Shown here one piece after another: positions 1-8,285 of a stretch of 20,310 nucleotides of DNA. Source of the DNA: Bilabrum cf. latius (Eukaryota; Bigyra: Bicosoecida; Bigyra; Bicosoecida); assembly GCA_965178125.1 (NCBI GenBank), contig CBCXTV010000047.1, positions 1 to 20,310 of the forward strand. The letters run 5' to 3'. Positions within the stretch are counted from its first letter, which is position 1; the number at the start of each line of letters is the position of its first letter. Below the pieces are notes generated by a model, which did not search any database, was not told the origin of the DNA, and worked only from the letters and a program-made list of their open reading frames with translations. Position numbers and translations under genes: made by a program.

Positions 1-237
1 TAGGACCCAGGAGGACGAATAACGACTGCGTCTCGACCAGGTCGGTAGCGCGCACTCGTTGAAGGCGAAGATTGAGCAGTGGCGCACGAGCGCCGAGATC
101 GCCCAAGCGCGCGACCATATAGCATATAGCACAGCAGAGCCGAGATCGCCGGTGGCTTCCCGAAGGCCACCGTTGTGCAGTACGTGACGATCAGCGACGA
201 GGTCTGGACGGAGGCCATGAGCTCGTTGGAAAAGACG

Positions 238-276
238 ACCGGTGGCGCGGATGCCAATCGGCTGATGCCCACCGGT
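238..276 (+). repeat. Short dispersed repeat, copy 1, flanked by ACCGGT duplication
   Basis: A 27-nt unit at 244-270 (begins GGCGCGGATGCCAATCGGCT) sits between two ACCGGT hexamers at 238-243 and 271-276. The same unit recurs at 3358-3383 and 3622-3648. The unit contains GATGCC twice. Together with one hexamer it adds 33 bp, so the reading frame is preserved and the peptide GADANRLMP is inserted. The flanking direct repeat looks like a target-site duplication. Confidence 0.7.
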
Positions 277-1445
277 TCCTCAGCCGACGTCGATCCCGCC
301 ACCAGGCAGACGGAGATCATGACAGTCCAGCTCCATCTGGAGGCCTTCAAGCGCGCCACTTCAGAGCGGCTCGTCAAGCATTACGACAGGCTCTTCTGGC
401 GCTTCGGGCATGTCTCCGAGACGATGTACTGGACGGTGACGCACATCGCCGGCAACAAGGCCGGCGACAGTTCGCAGTGGGAGACCGACTGTGACAACAC
501 CTACGCGCCGCCGGGCAAGGACGCCGACTTGTGCTTTCGTGCGCCGCGGGAGTGGTTCCTGTATGGAGACGGGGACCCCGCGGCGCAGGGACCCGGTTGG
601 GACTTCTGGCACGCGGATTGGATGTGCCCGATCCGGCCCTTCCTGGTGGAACGAGGACCGGAAGTGGTGGCAGGAGCCGCGCCTCCTGAGGTATCTCCTC
701 TCGCCGGAGGGCCGCGATGCCAAGCAGAAGATCCTCGACGGCGTGGTCACCAATCACCGGCGCGTAGTGGGCTACTGCCTTTACGTCAACTTCCTCCGGA
801 AGATCGACGAGGGCAAGGACCAGGACAAGATGCTCAAGCAGCTTAAGCGTGGGACACCCGACGACGATCGATTACGTACGACTTTCCGTCCCGCGTCATG
901 TGTGAGTGTGCACAGACGCTGGACTTGAAACCCCGCGCTCTACAACCAGCGATGCAAGCGCTTCAAGAATGGCTTTGAGCAGAACATTTTCAACCCTCAT
1001 GAGGCCAGCGAGGCCGGCCGCATCTACCGCGCCAAGCGGCGCAGGCTCAGCGACTACGGGTACAGCCTTCCGCAGACGGACGGAGCGATGGGCTTCGCCG
1101 CTGACGTGGTCTGTGATCCTCAGGATCCCGAGAGGAGGTTCGGCCAGGAGGTGCGCGAAGCCATGCAGAAGGCCGACTTGGCCATCGCTGCCGCGGAGCA
1201 GCTGTGGAAGCACAGGGATTACAAGGAGCGCCAGGAGAAGGCCCTCAAGCGATATGACGCAGAACTCGGCGCAGCGTATGCCAAGGACGACTTTGCCCTG
1301 TTCGGCAGGGGTGCCTACGCCCAGTTCTACCAAGTCCATACCTCGGAGCTCGTGGGCGAGCTTTCCCAGATCAATGGACAGGACCAAGCGACGGGCTCAT
1401 CAATGATTTCAATGATTGGCACAGCGCTGAGCACGACATGGGTCA

Positions 1446-1880
1446 ATGCGTACAGCAAGGGGGGGGGGGGGGCAACCGACAGACGAGCCACTACTACCTC
1501 CAGACGGCCCAGAAGATGGCGAGAACATGGCCTTCCTTGTCGATTCCGATGGGGCAGAGACGTACCGCAGCTTGATCAATGAGTGCCGCAACAAGGACAC
1601 GCAGCCGGGCCCCGACTTCATGTACGAGGCCAGCGAGAGCGGCGAGTGGAGAGCATTCCCGCCGGCTCAGCAGGGACCGGTTGGGGTCATTGGTCCGCTT
1701 CCCGCTCTGACATACGGCCGGGAGATCGACAAGGACAACAAGAGCTTGAGAATACTCACCGGAATGTTCGGATTTCAGCGTGTCACCGGAATGTTCGGAT
1801 TTCAGCGTGCCGCCGACACCATCTCCGCGATCAATGCACGGCCAGCCAACGGAGGCTTCGTTGCCACCTTGGCCAGTTGA
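1446..1880 (+). CDS. Middle fragment of the broken gene, with a 9-residue tandem repeat
   Basis: This 144-codon frame carries the coding signal between the poly-G run and about 1872 (DGENMAFLVDSDGAETYRS, then YGREIDKDNKSLRILTGMF). It contains a perfect in-frame duplication of 27 bp that gives the peptide TGMFGFQR twice. Its N-terminal stretch of Gly codons is just the poly-G tract, so the listed start is not a real initiation site. It most likely joins the frame 2 segments on each side after small indels. Confidence 0.4.
   Translation: MRTARGGGGQPTDEPLLPPDGPEDGENMAFLVDSDGAETYRSLINECRNKDTQPGPDFMYEASESGEWRAFPPAQQGPVGVIGPLPALTYGREIDKDNKSLRILTGMFGFQRVTGMFGFQRAADTISAINARPANGGFVATLAS
1459..1472 (+). 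repeat. Homopolymer of 14 G at a frame change
   Basis: An uninterrupted G run lies exactly where the coding signal switches from frame 2 to frame 0. Such runs are hot spots for replication slippage and for long-read sequencing errors, so part of the frame damage in this gene may be technical. Confidence 0.9.
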
Positions 1881-3292
1881 CGAAAAGCCAGACGAAGGCG
1901 GTGGGCCGACACTTCGAAGCCAGCGCCATGATCGAGCCGCTCGCCAAGAACATGTTCCAGTTCTGGATCGACGGCCGCAGGAAGAAACGGCGCCTGGCCA
2001 ATGCGTTTGTCGACTTCATCCCGCAGAAGCCGCCGCAGGTGGAGAATCTCGACACTTGGGTCAATGAATGCAGGTGCGCAAAGGGGCCAGTCCGAAACGG
2101 ATCGACTTCCTACTTTGCCATGCTCTCCCAGCACGCCAACCAGTACGAGGCAGGTCCAGCGGTCGGCGAGCTCCGTCACGAATACCAAGAGCAGGAGACC
2201 TTCAAGAGGACGGATGGACGACAGGTGGTGCTCCGACCGCCAGCGCAACGGAGGGTTCCAGACCGTCAGCTGCGTTCGGACCCCATCGTGTCGCGAGCGC
2301 CAACGTGGCCGGCCATCCGGGCATCGCATATCACCCTTCGTGACGACGACGAGAGCTCGGGCAGCGACTGGGAGGACGAGACGACACTGCATCACAAGCC
2401 ATGGCCCACTGCGGAGGGTGCCCGAGGCTTGGCCGAGGGCATCGAATCCTACATTGCCAGCAACATGCAGGCCGTTGTCGACGTGCCAGAGGTGTTCTTT
2501 CAATGGCAGACCGCCTATGACCACGTGCTTCCGTGGCATTTGACCCTCAAGAACAACGCGCCGAAGAAGTATCGCTCCTACTGGTACGTCGAAGACGCGA
2601 CAGGGAAGAAGTCCCTTGTGCGCAGACAGTCGCTCATCTCCATCTACAATCCGACGAGTCAGGCTCCCGCCGACCGGCTCTACGACCCGGACGAGCTCCA
2701 GGGCATCAGCGTCCCAGTGCTTTGGGACAGCCTGTCCTTCATTCAGGCCTACATCCGTCGCCACCGCTTCCTCGAGCGGCGGCTTCAGAAGGCAGTCCCT
2801 GGGTGCAAATGGTTCGGGGGGTGCTACGTCTTCTCGAAGTGGCTCGACGACCATCCGGACATCTCAAAGTGGTACTACTCGTTGAAGGGCAACGGCAAGT
2901 TGACCGACGAGGATGTTGCCGCTCTTGGCGACGTCCACGATACCGAGGCCGCGAAGCAGATCAGCAAGTTCGGGACCGAGTTGTTCCAGGACATCGCGGA
3001 CAAGGTCGGCGACCGCAGTGCGATGATGACGATTCCGGAGTTCATCTGCCGGATCCACCAGAGCGCACACACGGGTCTGTTTCCGCCGATCATGCATGCG
3101 ATGCTGGGTCGGCATGCGGACTACGTGATGGACCGTGTCCAGAAAGAGATTCCGGCCACGCCTCTGAATTACGACGACGGCGATAAGGACGAGGAGATGA
3201 GCAGTGACAGTCCTCCATCCGGCACAGGGGCCCCTGCGGATACGGTGATGGCGCCGGTGGAGGAAGAGGAAGAGGTCGACTGGGACGTCTAG
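1583..3292 (+). CDS. Hypothetical protein, longest intact segment of the broken gene
   Basis: This is an open frame of 569 codons, but the native-looking part starts only near 1877 (AVGRHFEASAMIEPLAKNMF). Upstream of that the better coding signal is in another frame (1446-1880). The sequence looks like a soluble globular protein with many Trp, Tyr and charged residues, for example WKYYSL-like blocks and CKWFGGCYVFSKWLDDH near 2805-2850. It ends in a strongly acidic tail, with a Glu run just before DWDV at the stop. I see no signal peptide or membrane segment, no catalytic motif I can name, and no resemblance to the retroelement proteins further right. A Ser/Asp/Glu patch (SSGSDWEDE, near 2355) suggests a disordered linker. 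It could be a host gene or an unclassified mobile-element protein. Existence as once-coding sequence is likely; function is unknown. Confidence 0.55.
   Translation: MPQQGHAAGPRLHVRGQRERRVESIPAGSAGTGWGHWSASRSDIRPGDRQGQQELENTHRNVRISACHRNVRISACRRHHLRDQCTASQRRLRCHLGQLTKSQTKAVGRHFEASAMIEPLAKNMFQFWIDGRRKKRRLANAFVDFIPQKPPQVENLDTWVNECRCAKGPVRNGSTSYFAMLSQHANQYEAGPAVGELRHEYQEQETFKRTDGRQVVLRPPAQRRVPDRQLRSDPIVSRAPTWPAIRASHITLRDDDESSGSDWEDETTLHHKPWPTAEGARGLAEGIESYIASNMQAVVDVPEVFFQWQTAYDHVLPWHLTLKNNAPKKYRSYWYVEDATGKKSLVRRQSLISIYNPTSQAPADRLYDPDELQGISVPVLWDSLSFIQAYIRRHRFLERRLQKAVPGCKWFGGCYVFSKWLDDHPDISKWYYSLKGNGKLTDEDVAALGDVHDTEAAKQISKFGTELFQDIADKVGDRSAMMTIPEFICRIHQSAHTGLFPPIMHAMLGRHADYVMDRVQKEIPATPLNYDDGDKDEEMSSDSPPSGTGAPADTVMAPVEEEEEVDWDV
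1756..1809 (+). repeat. Exact 27-bp tandem duplication (2 copies)
   Basis: Positions 1756-1782 and 1783-1809 are identical (each begins TCACCGGAATGTTCGG). The unit length is divisible by three, so the duplication adds nine residues without changing frame. With no divergence between the copies it is probably recent, or an assembly duplication. Confidence 0.9.
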
Positions 3293-3357
3293 GGCGTTCC
3301 AGCGGGAGCTGCGTTCGCAGATCGCAGCTCGAGACAAGTTGTGGCGATGCCCCGGAT

Positions 3358-3383
3358 GGCGCGGATGCCAATTGGCTGATGCC
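3358..3383 (+). repeat. Short dispersed repeat, copy 2
   Basis: This 26-nt match to the unit at 244-270 has one C-to-T difference (CCAATTGGCT in place of CCAATCGGCT). It lies 66 bp after the stop of the upstream gene. No clear flanking duplication is visible, only a loose CCGG on both sides. Confidence 0.8.
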
Positions 3384-3621
3384 TGTCCGGGGCAGACAAA
3401 GTTCAGTCAATGCAGCGTTTGTGTCAATGGGGCACAGAGATCGGAGGGACTAAGTAGAATTCAGCCATTGCGGTCAGCACATTAGCTCGCAGTCTGCACG
3501 GACCATCTGGCAGGAGCTGAGGCGCCCTGGCAGCACAGAACCCAGGTAACGGCTGAGGCCAACGACAGAGCAAGCAAGACGTGTGCCGCCTGCAGCAGCG
3601 GGATGCGCGACAAAGCCTTTT

Positions 3622-3650
3622 GGCGCGGATGCCAATCGGCTGATGCCCGC
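3622..3650 (+). repeat. Short dispersed repeat, copy 3
   Basis: This copy is identical to the 27 nt at 244-270. Here the preceding base is T, so TTGGC (3621-3625 with its upstream T) can pair with GCCAA inside the unit to make a small hairpin. No flanking duplication is evident. Confidence 0.8.
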
Positions 3651-4340
3651 AAGTGCTGCCCGCACCGATCGCCCAGTGTAGAGGCCGACGCGGTGGTCGT
3701 CGGAAGCTGTAGGAGTCACCAGGTGGTTCCTGGTGTGCTCCGGCCTTTTGTCCTTCGCGACACGCCGGTTCGATGTCCGTTCCGGCTATCACTGAAGTAC
3801 AGCTTGTCTCTCGGGTCAATGGGGTGGTCAGCGCAGGCCGTGCGCTTGCGCGCCCAATGCGTTTGCGCCAACTTCGCACAAGTTTTACATGTTCGGGTCA
3901 CACAGGGCTCGAGCATGTCCGGCACGCCGAGCACTGGGGCTCCGGGCCGTACAGCTCGCCCAGGACACACCAGACTCGCAGTGCATCCGTTCATCATGCT
4001 TCTCTGCAGCTACGGCTCTGGCTCAATGCTGCAGCAGGCCACTCACTCTTGACACGTTGTATAGCACACACCCCTTGACTCGTGACCTTCGCTTGCCCTC
4101 TTGCGAAAAGAACCTTGCACGCAGCTGCGCACCAGCAGCCATGGTTCGTCTCCTTAAGCAGTCCATCGGGTTCATTGCGTACTTCTCCTTGGGCTCAAGC
4201 GATATCATGGGCCAGGCGGGTGTCTCTCGACCGGCCGGCGGTACCCCGCGGGCGGGCGACGGAGGGCGGGAGCTGACCACCCCGGACGGTCGCACTGCGA
4301 GGCGGCCGCGCAGAGGGCGAGCTTGGACCGCCCCCGGGCT

Positions 4341-4394
4341 CAAGGTTGGTTCACAAGTGCTCCGGGTTACGTCAGCGTTCCGCCGGTCCGGCCG
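4341..4394 (+). repeat. Repeat-family end segment, copy 1
   Basis: This segment of about 54 bp (AGGTTGGTT, then CCGGGTTACGTCAGCGTTCC, then a GGCC-rich tail) recurs at 5533-5586 and 7701-7755. It is found in reverse orientation at 8250-8283. In copies 2 and 3 it is followed at once by GGCCGA/TTTGG repeats, so it looks like the conserved terminus of one repeat family. In this copy the following sequence is displaced by the palindrome composite that begins at 4420. Confidence 0.6.
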
Positions 4395-4443
4395 AGTTGT
4401 GCCGATACCTGTTGTGATGTCGGGGGCCTACTAGAGTTATTTT

Positions 4444-4912
4444 GCGCGCCGCCCGCCACACTGTGCAGGATGGCGATTTCCCGGAAAATGCCGAAAAATG
4501 CCCGAAAAATGCCCGCGCGGGCCTCCCGGAAAAAGGCCTCAACAAAAACCCTCAAAAAGGCCTCCGTGCGGGGTTCGCTTGGGGCGGGGGTCGGAAAAAA
4601 GCCTCAAAAAGGCCTCAAAAACGCCTCCGGGAGGGGGGTTTTGGAGGCATTTTGAGGTTTTTTCGACCGATGTTTGGCAAAATTTGGTCAAATTTGGACA
4701 ATATTTCGTCCAAATTTGACCAAATTTTGCCAAAATCGGTCGAACATGCCTCAAACATGCCTCCAAAACCCCTCCCGGAGGCGTTTTTGAGGCTTTTTCA
4801 CGGAGGCGTTTTTGAAGGTTTTTTGAGGCATTTTTTTCTGGGAGGCCCACGCGGGCATTTTTCGGCATTTTCCGGGAAATCGCCATCCTGCACAATGTGG
4901 CGGGCGGTGCGC
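4444..4912. repeat. Large palindrome (fold-back) I
   Basis: The outer arms 4444-4495 and 4861-4912 are reverse complements with about two mismatches in 52 by eye. The arms continue inward through A/T-rich runs (GGCCTCAAAAAGG-type and its complement) to a centre near 4703, where GGAC (4696-4699) faces GTCC (4708-4711). The left arm is about 50 nt longer than the right, which implies an indel. As RNA or single-stranded DNA this would form one long hairpin. Confidence 0.85.
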
Positions 4913-4927
4913 ACTGTAATAGTAGAG

Positions 4928-5440
4928 CCCCCGGACGTCCCGAAAATCGGAAATACTCCTGCAGATTGGGAAAAAAGGGTTCCCTGGGGGGCCGGAGATG
5001 GGGGGAAAAATATCCTAAAATAGGTTCCGCCGGGAGGGGCCCCGACCGCAACCCCGGAAAAATAGCCCGCAAAATATCCAAAACAATAGGTGATTGAACT
5101 ACTTTGGGGCTTTCCAAGCTGTTTTTTGGCTATTTGCAGCGCTTTGGGGGCAGATTTTCGTTAGTTCGGGGCGAATTTTGGCTGAATTCAGCCGCCCCAG
5201 ATTGACGCAAAATTGCCCCAAAAGCGCCACAAATAGCCAAAACCCAGCTTGGAAAGCCAAAAAATAGGTCAAACACCCTATTTGTTTCCGGTATTTTGCG
5301 GGCTATGTTTCTGGGGTTGCGGTCGGGCCCCTCCCGGCGGAACTTAGTTGTTGGCTATTTTCCCCCTGTCTCCGGCGCCCCCCAGGGAACCTATTTTTCC
5401 ATATCTGCAGGGTATTTCCAATTTTCGGTACGTCCGGGGG
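4928..5440. repeat. Large palindrome (fold-back) II
   Basis: The arms begin with CCCCCGGACGT at 4928 and its complement ending at 5440. They match through recognisable blocks on both sides (TTCCCTGGGGGG, TTCCGCCGGGAGGGG, GACCGCAACCCC, TAGCCCGCAAAATA). The centre is the perfect 14-nt palindrome GGCTGAATTCAGCC at 5180-5193, almost exactly midway. There is no coding evidence. Arm sequence differs from palindrome I, so it is a separate family member or element. Confidence 0.85.
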
Positions 5441-5467
5441 TTTTAGTAGGCCCCCGATGTCATGGCC

Positions 5468-5516
5468 GGGGCGCTTGGACCACCCCCGGGCCCGCAGCGG
5501 GCCGCCGGGGCGCCCC
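5468..5516 (+). repeat. GC-rich dispersed repeat (copies at 5468-5516 and 6444-6493)
   Basis: The run starting GGGGCGCTTGGACC and ending in GGGCCGCCGGGGCGCCCC is repeated at 6444-6493 with a few substitutions, and partly at 4316-4341. At 5468 it directly precedes a repeat-family end segment; at 6444 it lies upstream of the RCC1-like gene. Function is unknown. Confidence 0.6.
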
Positions 5517-5532
5517 GGGAAGCTCCTCTACT

Positions 5533-5816
5533 CCAGGCTGGTTAATAAGGGTTCCGGGATACGTCAGCGTTCCACCGGCCCGGCCGGCCCCAAATTCGGT
5601 CGGACTTTTGCCGAGATTTGGCCGAATTTGGGCCGATTCGGCCGGCTCGTGCCGAAATTTTGCCGACGTGGGCCGACTTGGGGCCGATTTGGGCGGATTT
5701 GGGCCGATTTGGGCTGAGTTTGGCCGAGTTTGGGCCGATTCGGGCCAAACTTTGGCCGATGTTCACCGATGTTTGCCAACATCGGCCAAACATCGGGGAC
5801 ACATCTAGATACGTAC
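5533..5816 (+). repeat. Repeat-family end segment copy 2 followed by GGCCGA/TTTGG low-complexity sequence
   Basis: The terminal segment (5533-5586) leads into about 230 bp of short units such as GGCCGATTTGG, with a period near 11. It ends around an inverted pair, ACCGATGTTTGCC... and GGCCAAACATCGG (about 5766-5797). No matching inverted terminus follows, so the copy appears truncated. The open frames on both strands here come from the lack of TAA/TAG/TGA in this repeat and are not genes. Confidence 0.6.
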
Positions 5817-6300
5817 GTACGCTCTCCGTGACAGCTTGCAGTGAGAGCTTGCAGGCGCCAGTGCCCACCCTCATCGGAAGGTATTAGTGTTCAGTCATAT
5901 TAGGGTGCAGTGTGCGTGCTTTGCAAAGCATGAATATCGCGCTTTTTCTCTAGGAAATAGGACATCGATTCCCAAAAAGACAAGAAATAGGCCGAACATG
6001 GCCCAGATTGGGCGAACATGGATGAAAATCCGACCAAATTAATGAGAAAAGCACGAGGGATCCGAAAGAAACACTCCCGGGGTGCGAAAACGGCCTCCGG
6101 GGCGAGTTTTCGAAATTTCGGGTGAAATTTGGAAAAAATCCGCCCCAAAAAGTTCGAACCCCGGAAAATTAACCCGAAAAAATTACCAACATTTGCCAAA
6201 ATCTGCAAAAAATGCAAACATCTGCAAACATCGGCAAAATTCGGCAAATAGCACGAGCCGCAACTTACACGCAGTGCACCCCAATATGACCCACCCCCAA
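5817..6300. other. Gene-free interval, partly A-rich low complexity
   Basis: Nothing coding is supported. From about 6010 to 6250 the sequence is A-rich with short related words (ATTTGCC, CTGCAAA, ACATCGGCAAA). It looks like one arm of a fold-back element without its partner. A (TACG)3 microrepeat lies near 5810-5822. Confidence 0.5.
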
Positions 6301-6443
6301 TACCTCCCTATGACACCCGCCCGCCCGCGAGCCCTCGCAGCCGCCCGTCTTCATGGCAAGCCGGGCCCGTGCTCGGGCCCGCCGCCCGAGCCCGGGGCGT
6401 GCGCCCGGGCTTGGGGCGGCGGCCTCAGGCTTGGTGCACGCAC

Positions 6444-6493
6444 CGGGGCGCTTCGGCCGCCCCCGGGCGCGGAGCGGGCCGCCGGGGCACGCC
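6444..6493 (+). repeat. GC-rich dispersed repeat, second copy
   Basis: This is a diverged copy of 5468-5516 (GGGGCGCTTCGGCCGCCCCC and onward). It lies in the extremely GC-rich stretch of about 300 bp upstream of the RCC1-like repeats. That stretch could be a promoter or leader, but I see no specific site. Confidence 0.55.
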
Positions 6494-6610
6494 CTCCGCT
6501 GTCGAAGGGGCCGCCGCTCGGCCCGCCGCCGTCGCGTCTCAGACGAAGCTGCGCGCGCGTGGCGCGCCGCGGCGCGGCGCGGTCGCGTGGGGGGTCCGCC
6601 TTTTTGAGGC

Positions 6611-7687
6611 ATGCCGTCCACCGGACACGAACACACCGTGTTATTGCGGAGCGATGGTCGTGCTGTGGCATGTGGTGGGAATGAGGATGGACAGTGCGAT
6701 CTGCCCGAAGCCGAGGCGGGGGTGAGCTACATCCAGGTGTCCGCCGGGCTCGACCACACCGTGTTATTGCTGAGCGATGGTCGTGCTGTGGCATGTGGTG
6801 GGAATGGGGATGGACAGTGCGATCTGCCCGAAGCCGAGGCGGGGGTGAGCTACATCCAGGTGTCCGCCGGAGGCCGCCACACCGTGTTGTTGCGGAGCGA
6901 TGGTCGTGCTGTGGCATGTGGCCGGAATGTAAGTGGTCAGTGCGATCTGCCCGAAGCCGAGGCGGGGGTGAGCTACATCCAGGTGTCCGCCGGGCCCTTC
7001 CACACCGTGTTGTTGCGGAGCGATGGTCGTGCTGTGGCATGTGGTTGGAATGAGGATGGAAAGTGCAATCTACCCGAAGCCGAGGCGGGGTGAGCTACAT
7101 CCAGGTGTCCGCCGGTAGAAACCACACCGTGTTGTTGCGGAGCGATGGTCGTGCTGTGGCATGTGGTTGGAATGAGGCTGGTCAGTGCAATCTACCCGAA
7201 GCCGAGGCGGGGGGTGAGCTACATCCAGGTGTCCGCCGGTAGAAACCACACCGTGTTGTTGCGGAGCGATGGTCGTGCTGTGGCATGTGGTTTTGGCAGG
7301 GATGGTCGGTGCAATCTACCCGAAGCCGAGGCGGGGTTGAGCTACATCCAGGTGTCCGCCGGAGGCGGCCACACCGTGTTGTTGCGGAGCGATGGTCGTG
7401 CTGTGGCATGTGGTAGGAATTATGATGGGCAGTGTAACTTGCCCATCGCGCCCGACGACCTGCGCTACGTGCCGTGCGCCCCAGCGGCCCGGGGCGACCT
7501 CGTCGTGCAGCTCTTCGCGGACGAGCGCGTGGCGACGTGCAGGTGCCTCCTCACCGGGGAGCGAGTTGGCGAGCTGGACCGTCCAGGACGAGGAGCTCGG
7601 GGAGAGCGTCCTGAGGCGCAGCTCGGGGTCAGTGGGAGCTTGGAAGGATGCGCCTCGGAGGCATCGGAGTTCGGGCTTATCTCATGA
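6611..7687 (+). pseudogene. RCC1-like repeat protein, 5' truncated, with compensating one-base indels
   Basis: Seven tandem units each read HTVLLRSDGRAVACG, then N-x-x-G-QC-(D/N)LPEAEAG, then SYIQVSAG. This is the RCC1-like beta-propeller pattern often annotated as HERC2- or UVR8-like in dinoflagellates. A complete propeller normally has seven blades of 50-60 residues; here the unit is 41 residues. Frame 2 is open at 6611-7093, stops at TGA after a G run reduced to 4, and resumes after the next G run, which is lengthened to 6; it then continues to 7687. After the last unit the protein changes to VVQLFADERVATCRCLLTGERVGEL, possibly a small degenerate ubiquitin-like start. ATG 6611 enters directly at a repeat, so N-terminal sequence is probably missing. 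The repeat class is clear; a binding partner is not. Confidence 0.7.
6634..7494 (+). repeat. Seven near-identical 123-bp tandem repeats encoding RCC1-like units
   Basis: The anchor CACCGTG occurs at 6634, 6757, 6880, 7003, 7125, 7249 and 7372. The spacings are 123, 123, 123, 122, 124 and 123. Units differ mainly in two short windows: the residues after ACG(G/R/W) and the residues before HTV. The rest is nearly identical even at silent sites, which points to recent expansion or gene conversion. Confidence 0.92.
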
Positions 7688-7700
7688 CAAAACGCGTCCT

Positions 7701-8283
7701 CCAGGTTGGTTGATAATCGTTCCGGGGTAACTCGGCGTTCCGCTGGCCGCGCCGGCCCACAAGGTGGCCGATTTGGGGGCCGATGTTTGGCCGATGTTGG
7801 CTGATTTCGGCCGATGTGGGGCCAATGTTTGGCCGAATTGGGCCCATTTTTGGCCGATCTGGGCCGATTTGGGCCGGATCTTGCCAAACTGTGGCCGATG
7901 GTGGCCAACTTTGGGCCGATTTGGGGCCAGTTGTTGGCCGATGTTGGCCGAGTTTTGCCGATGTTTGCCAAAATTTGGCCGATGTTGGTCGACTTTGAAC
8001 CAATATGGGCCGAGATTTGCTCGATCTGGCCCGAATTTGGCCAAAGATTGGCCGATGTTGGCCAACCTCGGCCACAGTTTGGCCAAACTTGGCCAGCATT
8101 TGGCCGAAGTCAGCCACACTTCGGCCGACATCGCCCTCAAGTAGCCAGAAGTCGGCCCAAACTCCACCCAAATTCCACCGAAACTGGCCAAACTCGGCCC
8201 CACATCGGCCAACTTCGGCCAGAATCGGCCAAACTCGGCCATGGTTTGGGCCGCCCGGGCCAGCGGAACGCCGAGCTACCCCG
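7701..8283. repeat. Fold-back GGCCGA-rich element with inverted termini
   Basis: 7723-7756 is the reverse complement of 8250-8283 with about three mismatches in 34. Between them the left half is rich in TTTGGCCGATNTTGG words and the right half in their complement (TTCGGCCAACATCGGCC), with the switch near 8050. The left end (7701-7755) is the same terminus seen at 4341 and 5533. The many long frames on both strands across this element are artefacts of the repeat words. Confidence 0.7.
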
Positions 8284-8285
8284 CG

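Larger units (their letters stand above)
175..3292 (+). pseudogene. Unrecognised protein gene broken across several reading frames
   Basis: I do not recognise the family and assign no function. Protein-like sequence runs along the + strand but changes frame repeatedly: frame 1 from about 139 to 645 (aromatic-rich, e.g. HVSETMYWTVTHIAGNKAG), frame 2 from about 645 to 865, frame 1 from about 865 to 930 (YDFPSRVMCECAQTLDL), frame 2 from 929 to 1458 (NPALYNQRCKRFKNGFEQ onward), frame 0 from 1473 to about 1872, then frame 2 to the TAG at 3290. The 2-to-0 change falls on a run of 14 G at 1459-1472. Few stop codons lie inside the pieces, so the damage is mainly indels. That fits either a recent pseudogene or uncorrected homopolymer errors in a long-read assembly. 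No GT-AG introns convincingly explain the jumps. The true start is not seen: an in-frame TAG lies at 127, and 175 is only a GTG. Confidence 0.5.
3293..4340. other. Gene-free interval between the broken gene and the nested repeats
   Basis: Apart from the two short dispersed repeats I find no supported gene. Open frames here are short, overlap on both strands and lack recognisable motifs. From about 4220 the sequence becomes very GC-rich, and at 4316-4341 it carries part of a GC-rich segment that recurs at 5468-5516 and 6444-6493. Part of this stretch may be the 3' UTR of the upstream gene, but no poly(A) signal was identified. Confidence 0.5.
4420..5457. mobile_element. Composite repeat with 14-bp terminal inverted repeats holding two giant palindromes
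   Basis: TCGGGGGCCTACTA at 4420-4433 is perfectly inverted at 5444-5457. Between them lie two large fold-back structures (4444-4912 and 4928-5440). There is no transposase-like frame. The long open frames here are by-products of low-complexity sequence and occur on both strands. I could not find a clean target-site duplication. It resembles a non-autonomous MITE or foldback-type element, but the assignment rests on structure only. Confidence 0.5.

Noticed and set aside
3764-3785. GGTTCGATGTCC, resembling a tRNA T-loop.
   Set aside because: No acceptor, D-arm or anticodon arm can be placed upstream. GTTCGAACC near 6150 was dismissed for the same reason.
4185-4200. TTGGGCTCAAGC, similar to the end of the dinoflagellate spliced leader.
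   Set aside because: The rest of the leader is absent and the match is imperfect; no relict leader found.
4442-5117. Open frames of about 190 codons on both strands across the palindromes.
   Set aside because: Palindromic low-complexity DNA gives mirrored frames; no protein motifs.
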